From NCBI GenBank assembly GCA_013694585.1, contig JACDCB010000204.1:1-46368 (forward strand): DNA of 46,368 nt, in the 5' to 3' direction. The stretch comes from Candidatus Nitrosopumilus sp. (GTDB lineage Archaea > Thermoproteota > Nitrososphaeria > Nitrososphaerales > Nitrososphaeraceae). This document shows, in pieces, positions 25,818-34,863 of the stretch (its first letter is position 1; each line of letters starts with the position of its first letter). The translations under genes and the position numbers were made by a program. Under the pieces are notes generated by a model. That model was given only the letters and a program-made list of their open reading frames with translations, was not told where the DNA came from and searched no databases.

Positions 25818-25827
25818 ATTTAAATAA
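25818..25827 (+). promoter_or_regulatory. TATA-like box of the site-2 protease gene
   Basis: ATTTAAATAA is centred 27 nt before the TTG start of the protease gene, the spacing of a leaderless archaeal transcript. Confidence 0.45.
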
Positions 25828-25849
25828 TAATAAGGTTCACATTACTTAA

Positions 25850-27076
25850 TTGGAACACCAATCAAAAATAAAGTTTGATCTTCATTTACCACTTATTTTA
25901 ATTCATACACCGTACGGTTTAAAATTCTTTGATAAAGTTTCACAGACGAAAGCTGCAAGGTTTTATGCAAAATTCAATACCTATTTAATGCCACTTATCA
26001 CAATTATGGCTTTATTCCTAATAATAGGCTCAGTGGCCGCACTATTTTCTAGCGAATCAATAAGAGAGGGCGCTAGGGGAGTCGGTCCTCAGGCCAATTT
26101 GTTGATACCAGGTCTCAATCCTTATTTACCAATATGGGAAGGTTGGGTAGCTTTGGTAGTTACTATCATAGTTCATGAAGCTGGACACGGAATAATTGCT
26201 CGCGTGTACGGCGTAAAGGTTGAATCGACAGGACTAGTATTGTTTTTAGGAATACCAATTGGGGCATTTGTAAATATTGAGAGAGACGAACTTAATAGGA
26301 TTTCAACTAAACAAAAAAGTTCTATATTGACAGCAGGGCCGATGACAAATATAGTATTAGCTGCTATTTCTTTATTTGTGATACTTTTAATAACTTCCAC
26401 CTTGGTAATAACGAAGCCTATTGACCCGGCATCGTATGGGGTAGTAGTAACAAATGTTAATCAGGGTTCTCTTGCTGAATCTATAGGACTTGCCAAGGGG
26501 ACTACAATACAACAAATTCAGAACAACCAGATTCGAAATCCGGTGGAACTTAATGATAACTTAAACGCCAATTTGGGGAAATTAATTACGATCGGAATAA
26601 CAGATGAAAATGGAGAGAAATTAACTAAGCAGGCAACGCTGCCTCCTCAAAGGGAGCCCGGAAAGGGAATCTTAGGGGTCTCCATCACACCGGTAGCAGA
26701 TCCGAAAGAGGTGCTGGATCGATATAACTCCATGATATTTACTTCACCATTAGGTTTGCTTGCTCCACCTACATTTGTACAAGGAATGGTACCATATTCT
26801 GACTTTATGGCCGATAAATATACGTCTCCTGTATTTGGTTCCTATTATACGATACCCGCAAGTCTATTCTTCTGGCTTTGGTTCATAAATTTCAATGTAG
26901 CAATTTTTAACGCATTACCAATTGGCCCGCTGGATGGAGGTCAACTATACAATTCATTGATAGATAAGAAAACTCAAAACAAAAAGGGAATTATTAAACA
27001 TGCTTCAAAAATACTAACTTACGGAATGGTAATAGTTGTTGTCCTAACCATCGCTCTACCTTACATATTGAAATGA
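25850..27076 (+). CDS. Site-2 protease family membrane metalloprotease (M50) with PDZ domain
   Basis: A 408-residue polytopic protease that cuts substrates within the membrane. The zinc motif HEAGHG is H109/E110/H113 in a transmembrane helix (ALVVTIIVHE), and the third ligand is in FNALPIGPLDGGQL (D362). Hydrophobic segments also occur at about 46-66, 163-186 and 388-406. Between the catalytic helices lies a PDZ-like domain (about 190-290: VVVTNVNQGSLAESIGLAKGTTIQQIQ). The order helix, HExxH, PDZ, LDGG is that of RseP-like proteases. It stands alone; no sigma or membrane-bound regulator substrate is next to it. TTG start with a leaderless-type promoter. Confidence 0.9.
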   Translation: MEHQSKIKFDLHLPLILIHTPYGLKFFDKVSQTKAARFYAKFNTYLMPLITIMALFLIIGSVAALFSSESIREGARGVGPQANLLIPGLNPYLPIWEGWVALVVTIIVHEAGHGIIARVYGVKVESTGLVLFLGIPIGAFVNIERDELNRISTKQKSSILTAGPMTNIVLAAISLFVILLITSTLVITKPIDPASYGVVVTNVNQGSLAESIGLAKGTTIQQIQNNQIRNPVELNDNLNANLGKLITIGITDENGEKLTKQATLPPQREPGKGILGVSITPVADPKEVLDRYNSMIFTSPLGLLAPPTFVQGMVPYSDFMADKYTSPVFGSYYTIPASLFFWLWFINFNVAIFNALPIGPLDGGQLYNSLIDKKTQNKKGIIKHASKILTYGMVIVVVLTIALPYILK

Positions 27077-27271
27077 AAGGATACTTCATTTATTTGACCG
27101 GTGATGCTACTGCCAGATAAAGATTGATCACCTATTCTAGTTTCATCATCCCGAACTAATTTTACTTGATAAATTATATTTTCTTAAAGGAATAATTAAA
27201 TTCTAAAATTAACTCGGAGGAGACCTTGGATCCTGGGTATTTCTTGATACTCCGGACTATAAGATAACTTA

Positions 27272-28354
27272 ATGATTATGCACGTAACCGTTCTGAAAAG
27301 GTATTTCACAGACACATTACACAGATTTAGACAAACATCTATAATACAATGCAAAAAAATAGGATCATTGAAAACTTCCCTTTTAGATTTTAATTTTTTC
27401 TACTGTGTAAATCATAATGAAAAAAAATATCCCTTATATTTAGAAAGTTATGTAAACGATCCCACGGATCAGAATGAGTGTGTTGAGGGTTTCCTCATAT
27501 GTGCAGACTGTAAAAAGAAATTTCCAATAATCGATGGGATTGCAATAATAATTAACGATATTGCAAAGTATGCATCAAAACGAGTGTCAACATTTGGTAA
27601 ATGGTTTTCAGATTCTAAAAGTGAAGGTATGAAGACTTTTCTAAAAAATTTGTCATTGGATTTGGACAAAAATAACCCAAAAGAGGACCGATATGAAGAA
27701 GATGGTCTATATTTTCAAAGTTACAAATGGCTTCACAATGAAAATTTTGAAAGTGATAAGTTTCTCCTCCTAATGAGGTGGAAAATAAAACCATCTGATG
27801 TGTATAGAAAACTCACATCAAATATTCCTTTCAATCCTGAGGGAATTGCCTTAGACTTGGGATGTGCGTTAGGTTTATCCACGATCGAGTTAGCAAAAAA
27901 ATTTTCATTTGTTTTTGGGATAGATTCGTCATTTTCTTTTATTCAAGAAGCCAAGAAGAAGATAAAAGAACTGGGAGTGACAAATATGGAGTTTATTGTA
28001 TCTGACATTTTGGATTTACCTTTCAGAAATCAAAAATTTGACCTGATATTTGGGTTGAATATCGTCGAGTTCTTGCCTGTTGATGAGCTCCTACCAAAAA
28101 TACACCATCTCCTAAAGCCACATTCTCTGTTTATTACAACCACACCCTACGATTACAATCGAGAGATAGTTTACAATAAAAATATGAATGATCAGATACT
28201 ACGCTCAACTTTGGAGAAAAAAGGTTTTGAAGTTACTATCAGAACAAAAAAAGAAGCGTTTATACCGTGGATCTTAAAAGTTAATGAGAGGACATACTTG
28301 TTCTACTTCCTTGATCTCATTGAAGCAAAAAAAATATCGAAACACAAGTATTAA
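27272..28354 (+). CDS. Class I SAM-dependent methyltransferase with N-terminal zinc-ribbon-like domain
   Basis: A 360-residue protein. The N-terminal 90 residues contain CVNHNEKKYPLYLE, CVEGFLICADCKKKFPIIDGIAIII, which resembles the Trm112-like zinc domain that often precedes UbiE-type methyltransferases. The catalytic fold follows: ALDLGCALGLSTIELAKKF (motif I), VFGIDSSFSFIQEAKKK, MEFIVSDILDLPF and FDLIFGLNIVEFLPVDELL. SAM-binding residues look intact. Substrate unknown; the next gene is a hexapeptide-repeat protein 113 nt downstream. ATG start at 27272, with a second ATG six bases later. Confidence 0.78.
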   Translation: MIMHVTVLKRYFTDTLHRFRQTSIIQCKKIGSLKTSLLDFNFFYCVNHNEKKYPLYLESYVNDPTDQNECVEGFLICADCKKKFPIIDGIAIIINDIAKYASKRVSTFGKWFSDSKSEGMKTFLKNLSLDLDKNNPKEDRYEEDGLYFQSYKWLHNENFESDKFLLLMRWKIKPSDVYRKLTSNIPFNPEGIALDLGCALGLSTIELAKKFSFVFGIDSSFSFIQEAKKKIKELGVTNMEFIVSDILDLPFRNQKFDLIFGLNIVEFLPVDELLPKIHHLLKPHSLFITTTPYDYNREIVYNKNMNDQILRSTLEKKGFEVTIRTKKEAFIPWILKVNERTYLFYFLDLIEAKKISKHKY

Positions 28355-28467
28355 ACTTATGTGTCATTATTCCATACCACTTAACTGATATTATTTCCAC
28401 AGTAAAAACTTATGAAGCTTGTTCCAAAATATAATTATATTAATTTACAAAAGACATAGCAGGTCTA

Positions 28468-29469
28468 ATGAAAATAGTATTTATGCAATCCTTATCACCT
28501 TCATATTCATTCTTAGATTATAACGAAAGTGAGGTCGATAGTTCTATACCCTCAAATTGTTCTTTATACCTTTTTGGAAGAGCCCTAATCACAAGGAACA
28601 TAGAATTGATTAATTCTTTGTATAATTTAGAGACCGTATTAGTTCCCAAGAAATTAAATTTTATTTCAAGCATTATAAAATCGACCACCGATATACCAGT
28701 TGAGGAAATTGATGAAAATACTTATGGCAAATTAATAAAAAGCGAATTAAGGGTTTCTAATAAATTCGAAGTCACCGAGAAAAACAATACTGAAAGTTCC
28801 AACAATCATATTCAACAAAATACGCTAGTTACAAATAAGAACTTATTATTCCTCCCTTGTAATACTGTCATAGGAAAAAAGTCCAATAGGAAAAGTATTG
28901 AATACTACAAATTTCAATATCCGTGGGAATTTTTAGACATCATACAGGAACTCCTCAAGAATGAGGTAACATTTTCTATTATTTCCAATAAAGCAACAAT
29001 TGCAAAAACTGCGATTATTGAAGGTCCATGTATTATAGAAGACAATGTTGTAATAGATGATTTCGCAAAGATTAAGGGCCCAGCTTATATAGGTAATGGT
29101 AGCTCTATTGGCATGGGATCGTTAATCCGTAACAGTATGCTTGATTACAACACAAGTATTGGTTTTAACTGCGAGATTGGGAAGACATATTTCGCAGGGA
29201 ATGCTAAAATTTCGCACCATAACGTAATTCTGGATAGCATAATAGGAAAGAACGTTTGGTTTGGTGGTTACTCAGGAACTGCAAACGTTTTATTGACCCG
29301 AAAGAATGTCCAGTACAGGATTAATAATGAACTAATCGACACAGGAAGAAATCATTTTGGCGCTGTAGTCTCTAATAATAGTTCTATAGGCGCGTCGGTC
29401 ATAATCCTCCCTGGTCGCAAGATTCCCCCTGATTCAATTATCCCAGCTGGCACTATTTTTTCAAAATAG
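28468..29469 (+). CDS. GlmU-like left-handed beta-helix (hexapeptide repeat) protein
   Basis: A 333-residue protein whose C-terminal half (about 170-330) is a hexapeptide-repeat beta-helix: ATIAKTAIIEGPCIIEDNVVIDDFAKIKGPAYIGNGSSIGMGS, later NHFGAVVSNNSSIGASVIILPGRKIPPDSIIPAGT, as in GlmU C-terminal acetyltransferase domains. The N-terminal half resembles the nucleotidyltransferase part of GlmU-like proteins in layout (LYLFGRALITRNIELINSL, PWEFLDIIQELL), but the LAGGxGTRLxPxTxxxPKP signature is absent. A Ser/Asn-rich linker (about 100-125) is inserted. It could be an acyl- or acetyltransferase on nucleotide sugars, with an inactive or diverged N-terminal domain. Confidence 0.75.
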   Translation: MKIVFMQSLSPSYSFLDYNESEVDSSIPSNCSLYLFGRALITRNIELINSLYNLETVLVPKKLNFISSIIKSTTDIPVEEIDENTYGKLIKSELRVSNKFEVTEKNNTESSNNHIQQNTLVTNKNLLFLPCNTVIGKKSNRKSIEYYKFQYPWEFLDIIQELLKNEVTFSIISNKATIAKTAIIEGPCIIEDNVVIDDFAKIKGPAYIGNGSSIGMGSLIRNSMLDYNTSIGFNCEIGKTYFAGNAKISHHNVILDSIIGKNVWFGGYSGTANVLLTRKNVQYRINNELIDTGRNHFGAVVSNNSSIGASVIILPGRKIPPDSIIPAGTIFSK

Positions 29470-29506
29470 TTGTGTTAGTTGGATATGGCAACATAGACTT
29501 TCTTCA

Positions 29507-29995
29507 TCAAGAAGTTCTGTTTGATACTTCTTTGAAGGATTTGAAAGACATCGCCTCATCTTTTAGAGATTCTGATAGGAGGTTAGTGGAAATTTCATTC
29601 AGAGATTCGTTCCCAGTCAAAAGATAATCCCTAAAGGATTGGTAACTTTTGATCTCATTATAAAAAGAGTTTACCAAGCTCTTCTTGGCAGAATCAAAGG
29701 CATCTGGAGATTCCGTTTGGTTAAATTTATTCATCTGCTTTGTAAAATTTACCAAGTAGTTGTTAGTCAATTCAGCCATCGTTTCATTCGATACCTCTCT
29801 CAATTGCCAGAGTGCTATTTCGTCTTGATATGCCCTTGTTAGATTCGCAGACTCTTGTGTGAGGCTAGCAAAATAGTTTGCGTAATCGTCCTGCGTAGTT
29901 TGGACTGATCTCACATTTACATAGAATAACAATATAATAGCTATTGAAGAAAAAGATATAAAAAATATAGTCTTTAGTTTATTGGATTTGTTCAT
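29507..29995 (-). CDS. Single-pass membrane-anchored helical protein, unknown
   Basis: A 162-residue protein with basic N-terminus MNKSNKLK, one transmembrane helix (TIFFISFSSIAIILLFYVNV, residues 9-28) and an outside domain of about 130 residues predicted to be all-helical, with many Asn-X-Ser/Thr sites (SANLT, VSNET, VNFT, KFNQT, TGNES, VSNRT) that would suit archaeal N-glycosylation. No enzymatic motif. Helix layout recalls four-helix sensor or adhesion stalk domains, but there is no signalling domain. Downstream of cysS on the same strand, 78 nt away, probably independent. Confidence 0.6.
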   Translation of the reverse strand: MNKSNKLKTIFFISFSSIAIILLFYVNVRSVQTTQDDYANYFASLTQESANLTRAYQDEIALWQLREVSNETMAELTNNYLVNFTKQMNKFNQTESPDAFDSAKKSLVNSFYNEIKSYQSFRDYLLTGNESLNEISTNLLSESLKDEAMSFKSFKEVSNRTS

Positions 29996-30073
29996 GTGAT
30001 CAAATGAAATTACTTAGATAAAAATTCTCGCAAAACGTTCTACTAATCTAATATGCTTTCAAATTTGATAATT

Positions 30074-31504
30074 TTACGAATGCTTATTTTGGACATTAAT
30101 TGATTGCTTCTTCCACAAAGTAAATCCCTTATGATCTATCAAATCGATATTAAATCTAGTAGCAAGTTCCAATCTTATTTTATCAGATTCCAAATAATTT
30201 TTCTCAGACCGTAACAAGCTTCTTTTGTTTATTTGATCCTCTATCTCTTCAATCTCCTGCTGAGATACTTGCTGGATTCTCAACCCAGTTATGAACATGA
30301 ATCTTTTTAACAAGCTAAAAGTCTTAGTTAAGAATTCAACATCTACCGGTTTATCCACTGAAAAAAAATTATTAATCCTTGTAACGAATTTTAAGAATAT
30401 AGTCATCGCATTTGCAAAATTTAAATCATTATTGAGATATTCTTCAAACAATTCTAGGTAATTCGTTAGCTCAGTTAGCATGGGTCCTTGAACTGATTCA
30501 CAATTCTCATAAATAAAAGAGTTCCTGGTTCGAAATTCTAACTCGTAATAAGCATTAGAAATCTGATTCCATCTGCGTTTTGTTTCATTGATTATATCTT
30601 GTGTATAATCTAGCGGTTTCGTATAATGAGAGGAAAGGCAAAAAAGCCTTATTACGTTTGGTCCAACTTCTTTTAGTAGTTCTGAAATCTTAATTGTATT
30701 TCCTATAGATTTTGACATTTTTTCAGAGTTAATTGTCACCATCCCAACGTGCAGCCATAATTTCGAGAATTGGGTTTCAAATAATCCCTCTGATTGGGCA
30801 ATTTCATTTTCATGATGCGGAAAAATTAGATCCTGACCTCCTCCGTGTATATCGATATTAACTCCCAAATACTTTGAAGCCATTACTGAACACTCTATAT
30901 GCCACCCTGGCCTTCCGCTTCCCCATGGACTAGTCCATGTTGGTTTTGAGGAACTAAATTTCCACAAAGCAAAGTCTCGTGGATCATCTTTAGTTTCATC
31001 AACTTCAATCCTCGCACCAGAAATTATTGATTCTTTGTTCTTTTTAGACAACTTACCATATCCGTCGTAAGATCTTACCCTAAAGTAAATTCCGTTTAAC
31101 CCCACGTAAGCTTTATTTTTTTCAATTAATTTGCTAATAAAGTCGATGATATCTGGTATATGCTTTGTTACCTTAGGATATGATGTGGCCTTCATCACGT
31201 TTAAGGCATCAAAATCTCTAAAGTAACTTTCTGTATATATTTGAGAAATATGTTCAGCATCAGTTTGTTCACTACTAGCCTTTGCTATTATTTTGTCATC
31301 AATATCAGTAAAATTTTGTATAAATATCACTTTGGCATTTTGAATTACCAGGAACCGTCTTAATACGTCAAAAACTAGTATGGTCCTTGCATGCCCGATA
31401 TGACAATCATCATAAACGGTAACACCACATAAGTAAATTTTTAATACATCATCGGTTGTATTAATTTCTTCTACCTTGTTAGTTAATGTATTACTTAATT
31501 TCAT
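30074..31504 (-). CDS. cysS: Cysteinyl-tRNA synthetase
   Basis: A 476-residue class I synthetase charging tRNA-Cys. Seen are LCGVTVYDDCHIGHARTILVFDVLRRF with the HIGH motif and first zinc cysteine, WHIECSVMASKYLG, HGGGQDLIFPHHENEIAQSE (remaining zinc ligands) and EKMSKSIGNTI, the KMSKS loop. The C-terminal DALR-type anticodon region (EEIEDQINKRSLLRSEKNYLESDKIRLEL) is present. Full length, so this archaeon charges tRNA-Cys directly and not through the SepRS route. It starts with ATG 25 nt after the Rieske gene on the same strand, so the two are likely cotranscribed. Confidence 0.96.
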   Translation of the reverse strand: MKLSNTLTNKVEEINTTDDVLKIYLCGVTVYDDCHIGHARTILVFDVLRRFLVIQNAKVIFIQNFTDIDDKIIAKASSEQTDAEHISQIYTESYFRDFDALNVMKATSYPKVTKHIPDIIDFISKLIEKNKAYVGLNGIYFRVRSYDGYGKLSKKNKESIISGARIEVDETKDDPRDFALWKFSSSKPTWTSPWGSGRPGWHIECSVMASKYLGVNIDIHGGGQDLIFPHHENEIAQSEGLFETQFSKLWLHVGMVTINSEKMSKSIGNTIKISELLKEVGPNVIRLFCLSSHYTKPLDYTQDIINETKRRWNQISNAYYELEFRTRNSFIYENCESVQGPMLTELTNYLELFEEYLNNDLNFANAMTIFLKFVTRINNFFSVDKPVDVEFLTKTFSLLKRFMFITGLRIQQVSQQEIEEIEDQINKRSLLRSEKNYLESDKIRLELATRFNIDLIDHKGFTLWKKQSINVQNKHS

Positions 31505-31529
31505 TTCTAAAGGAATCTTAGCAAGAAGA

Positions 31530-31835
31530 CTAAACGTCTAGATAGATTTCATTTTTTCTAATTTGAACAGGGAACGTGGTCAATTTTATACCCTCCATAT
31601 AGTCTAGTAGCTCGCCTGTTCTGATATTGTAATGCCAAAAATGCAGCGGGCACTCGACGACTTCTCCGTTAATTTTGCCTGGTGCTAAAGAACCATCCTG
31701 ATGCCTACAAAGTGCCTCGATAGCATAATATTTGTTTTTTGATAAGAATAGAGCTATTCTCTGCCCATTAATATTAAGTTCCTTACCACTGCCTTCTCGT
31801 ACGTCGTCTTTACTGGCTACTTTAATCCATGTCAT
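31530..31835 (-). CDS. Rieske-type [2Fe-2S] ferredoxin
   Basis: A 101-residue soluble Rieske protein. Cluster ligands are C43 and H45 (CRHQDGS) and C62 and H65 (CPLHFWHYNIRTGE), with the C-x-H ... C-x2-H spacing of Rieske ferredoxins, followed by the pattern FPVQIRKNEIYLDV. No membrane anchor and no disulfide cysteines of the high-potential bc-type proteins, so it resembles the low-potential electron carriers of oxygenases or nitrite-reductase small subunits. ATG start. Divergent from metG and directly upstream of cysS; no oxygenase partner is adjacent. Confidence 0.9.
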   Translation of the reverse strand: MTWIKVASKDDVREGSGKELNINGQRIALFLSKNKYYAIEALCRHQDGSLAPGKINGEVVECPLHFWHYNIRTGELLDYMEGIKLTTFPVQIRKNEIYLDV

Positions 31836-31944
31836 CTAACAATGCATAATACTTTATTAAAAATTATAAATGTTTTTTTAATTTATTTGGATCATATACA
31901 GTTAAATTAAATTCAATAAATAGAGGTATACAAGATAGGCACAA

Positions 31945-33771
31945 ATGAACAATCTGCCCGAAAACAACAACCATAACTCGACCGGTACTCATCCAGATTC
32001 TGATACTCTGAATCCCAAAACAAATGATATCCATGACATTCTAGCAGAGAATGAAAAATATAAAAGATCTAGGATTGTTATAGAAAAGGATCTTATAGTT
32101 ACTTCAGCCCTGCCTTATGCGAATGGCCAGATTCATCTGGGACATATCGCATCAACATATCTACCAGCCGATATTTTCACTAGATTCGTCAGGTTGACAG
32201 GTAGACAAATTTATCATATTTGTGCTACTGATGATTATGGTACACCTATCCTGATAAAAGCCGAGAAGGAGGGAAAGACCCCTGAAGAGTATGTTAGAGA
32301 ATGGAATGAAAGGGACAAAAAAGATTTTGAATCCGTGGGCATTAATTTTGATTATTTTTCAAAGACTAGTTCCCCTCAAAATATAAGGTTTGTGCAGGAT
32401 GTATTCATGGATCTGTATAAAAACAATCACATAAAAGAGGAAATTGTGGTTCAGTTTTTTTGCTCATTTGATAATAAGTACCTACCAGACAGATATGTCA
32501 TAGGTAGATGTCCATTTTGTAACTCCGAAAACCAATATTCTGATCTTTGCGAATCATGTGGTAGAGTCCCCGAACAAATTCTGGACCCTAAATGTGTCCT
32601 GTGTGGAACACCACCTGTTAAGAAGGAAAGTCTCCATTATTTTTTTAAATTATCTGATTTTGAGAAAGCCCTAAAAATTTGGCTTTCCGATAATAAGAAT
32701 TTACAAGAGGACGTAGTAAAATATGTTTTAAACTGGATTACTGCAGGTTTGCAGGACTGGGATATTACTAGAGATTTAACTTGGGGGGTGCCCATTCCAA
32801 AGATTCAAGGATTTCAGAATTATGAAGACAAAGTATTTTACGGTTGGTTTGACAATCACCTATGCTATATTTCATCATTTAATACTTTTGCAGAAACCAT
32901 TCTTAAGAAAGATGGTAGGAAACTTTGGAATGATTCTGAAATCATTCATTTTATAGGAAAAGATATAATCTATCATCACTATCTGTTTCTCCCTGCTATC
33001 AGACTTGGAATTAAAAGTGAGTACAAATTACCTGATAGAATAGTTACAAGAGGTCATTTACTATTCCAAAATAGGAAGCTATCAAAGAGTAAAAATTGGT
33101 CGATAACTATAGGAGGATTTACAAAGTCATTTGACCCGGATTATCTTAGATTCTATTTTTCTACTATTATCCCATATTCACAATCTGACATTAATTTTGA
33201 CTGGGATAGTTTTTATGAAAAAATTAATAATGAGCTTATATCAAACATAGGAAACTTTATCAACCGCACACTCTCTTTTACCATGAAACAATTTGAGGGA
33301 AAAATCCCTGCAAGAACTAATCTGGACAGTGTTGATAAACAAGCATTAACAGAGATTACGCAAATCGCATACATTGTAGGTGGATTAATTTTTGGTAACG
33401 AAATAGATAAGGCGATGAAGAGGATACTGCAGTTTAGCACCTTTTTTAACCAGTACTTCCAGTCTAAAGAACCTTGGAAGTCACATCATGATTCAAATAA
33501 TTCCATTTGGATAGCTGCCAATGCGGTAAGATCAATTGCGATATTATTATTTCCATTCATTCCCTCATCCGCCCAGAAAATCTGGAAACAATTGGGGATT
33601 TCCGAAAATTTATCCGCCCAAGACTGGTATTCAGCATCTGAGTTAAGACTTCCTCAAGGTCATCTTATTGGTAACGACATAATTCCCATTTTTAAAAGGA
33701 TTGAAAGGACCGAGATTGAAGATCAAAAAGCTGGATTTTTGGATACTGGATTAACAAAAGCGAAAACTTGA
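31945..33771 (+). CDS. metG: Methionyl-tRNA synthetase
   Basis: A 608-residue class I synthetase. An N-terminal 50-residue polar extension precedes VTSALPYANGQIHLGHIASTYLPADIFTRF (HLGH = HIGH motif). The connective insert has two zinc knuckles (CPFC/CESC and CVLC with a degenerate partner). DWDITRDLTWGVPIP and the modified KMSKS loop KLSKSKNWSI follow, then the anticodon-binding helices. There is no C-terminal EMAP-like tRNA-binding domain. The unusual N-terminal tail (NNHNSTGTHPDSD) is probably disordered. nadM begins 35 nt downstream. Confidence 0.96.
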   Translation: MNNLPENNNHNSTGTHPDSDTLNPKTNDIHDILAENEKYKRSRIVIEKDLIVTSALPYANGQIHLGHIASTYLPADIFTRFVRLTGRQIYHICATDDYGTPILIKAEKEGKTPEEYVREWNERDKKDFESVGINFDYFSKTSSPQNIRFVQDVFMDLYKNNHIKEEIVVQFFCSFDNKYLPDRYVIGRCPFCNSENQYSDLCESCGRVPEQILDPKCVLCGTPPVKKESLHYFFKLSDFEKALKIWLSDNKNLQEDVVKYVLNWITAGLQDWDITRDLTWGVPIPKIQGFQNYEDKVFYGWFDNHLCYISSFNTFAETILKKDGRKLWNDSEIIHFIGKDIIYHHYLFLPAIRLGIKSEYKLPDRIVTRGHLLFQNRKLSKSKNWSITIGGFTKSFDPDYLRFYFSTIIPYSQSDINFDWDSFYEKINNELISNIGNFINRTLSFTMKQFEGKIPARTNLDSVDKQALTEITQIAYIVGGLIFGNEIDKAMKRILQFSTFFNQYFQSKEPWKSHHDSNNSIWIAANAVRSIAILLFPFIPSSAQKIWKQLGISENLSAQDWYSASELRLPQGHLIGNDIIPIFKRIERTEIEDQKAGFLDTGLTKAKT

Positions 33772-33806
33772 GATAATTATTATATTGCTTGTTTTTTAAA
33801 ATTAGA

Positions 33807-34373
33807 ATGACGACGAATATGGCTGCCGCAATGATAGGACGATTTCAACCATTCCATTTGGGACATTTGGAATTAGTTCGTCAAATATTGAATGAAAATG
33901 ATGAAATAATTATTCTGATAGGAAGTTCACAAGCAAATTACACCGTAAAAAACCCGTTCACTGCGGGAGAAAGGGTTTGGATGATTAGAGATAGCCTCAA
34001 TGAATCAAAAATAGACATGTCCAAAATATTCTTGATCAATGCAACTGATGATGAAAACAACGCGAGATGGTTCAGCAATATCAGGTCATTGACTCCGCCG
34101 TTTAAGGTTCTTTACACCGGAAACAATTTTGTCAGAACCCTGCTTAAAAAAGAAAACCTAATCATCAAAGAACCAAAATTGCTAGAACAAAATTTATTAA
34201 AAGGCTCAGTAATTCGGAAATTAATCCTTGAGAACAACTCCAAATGGCAGGAGCTTGTTTCTGAATCGGTAAAAAAAGTCTTTAGAGAAATTGCCGCAGT
34301 AGAACGTATTAGAAGCATCAATCAAACTTGGATGGATTCCCCTTTCTCTGAACATAAAAAATATACAAAATAA
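33807..34373 (+). CDS. nadM: Nicotinamide-nucleotide adenylyltransferase, archaeal NadM type
   Basis: A 188-residue nucleotidyltransferase that makes NAD from NMN and ATP. AMIGRFQPFHLGHLELVRQIL bears the archaeal GRFQPFHxGH signature; IILIGSSQANYTVKNPFTAGERVWMI and the C-terminal LLKGSVIRKLIL motif are typical of the family. The ORF opens further upstream at a TTG (33789), but the ATG at 33807 fits better and leaves only eight residues before the core strand. It follows metG with 35 nt between, so is probably cotranscribed. Confidence 0.93.
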   Translation: MTTNMAAAMIGRFQPFHLGHLELVRQILNENDEIIILIGSSQANYTVKNPFTAGERVWMIRDSLNESKIDMSKIFLINATDDENNARWFSNIRSLTPPFKVLYTGNNFVRTLLKKENLIIKEPKLLEQNLLKGSVIRKLILENNSKWQELVSESVKKVFREIAAVERIRSINQTWMDSPFSEHKKYTK

Positions 34374-34863
34374 TCATCACCAGTTCCTATTTTCTCGCAT
34401 CAAATCAGCACCACATGCATTAATAATATGATAATGAGATTATTTAACGACTGTGTAAAATTTTTCTTGACTATAGTTATTTTTTTGATGAAATTTTAGA
34501 TAACTCGATACATAGGAAGTTGAGCTGAGTAAACTACGCAAAGATGATAATTGATCGTTTTAATTTTCGAAATTCGTTATGATCTCTACTCTTATGATCT
34601 TTAAGATGAGATCCATGAAAAATCGAATTTAAAATCTAAATGCTCTATGCAATTAACTTCTCGTCCCTGATTTTACTTTTTGTTATGCAGTAACAGTCAA
34701 AGATTCAACCGATCATACTAAATTAACTAGATTCTTAATTACCTTTGACAACTATGATTTTCATAGTTATAATCAAATCTTAGTCAATATTTGACCCTAG
34801 ATATCACCAAATTATTCTCATTGTATATTGAGTTTTATTAAGCTAAGAGACTAGTTAGAAAAG
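34374..34863. other. Convergent spacer nadM/egtD without genes
   Basis: 490 bases between two converging genes, with no frame beyond about 25 residues that looks coding. Unusually long for a convergent junction in an archaeon; one clear inverted repeat is listed separately. Confidence 0.45.
34750..34768. repeat. Short hairpin in the nadM/egtD spacer
   Basis: AACTATGA-TTT-TCATAGTT, a perfect 8-bp stem with a 3-nt loop, 96 nt beyond the egtD stop. May be an RNA 3' hairpin for the egtD transcript. Confidence 0.4.
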
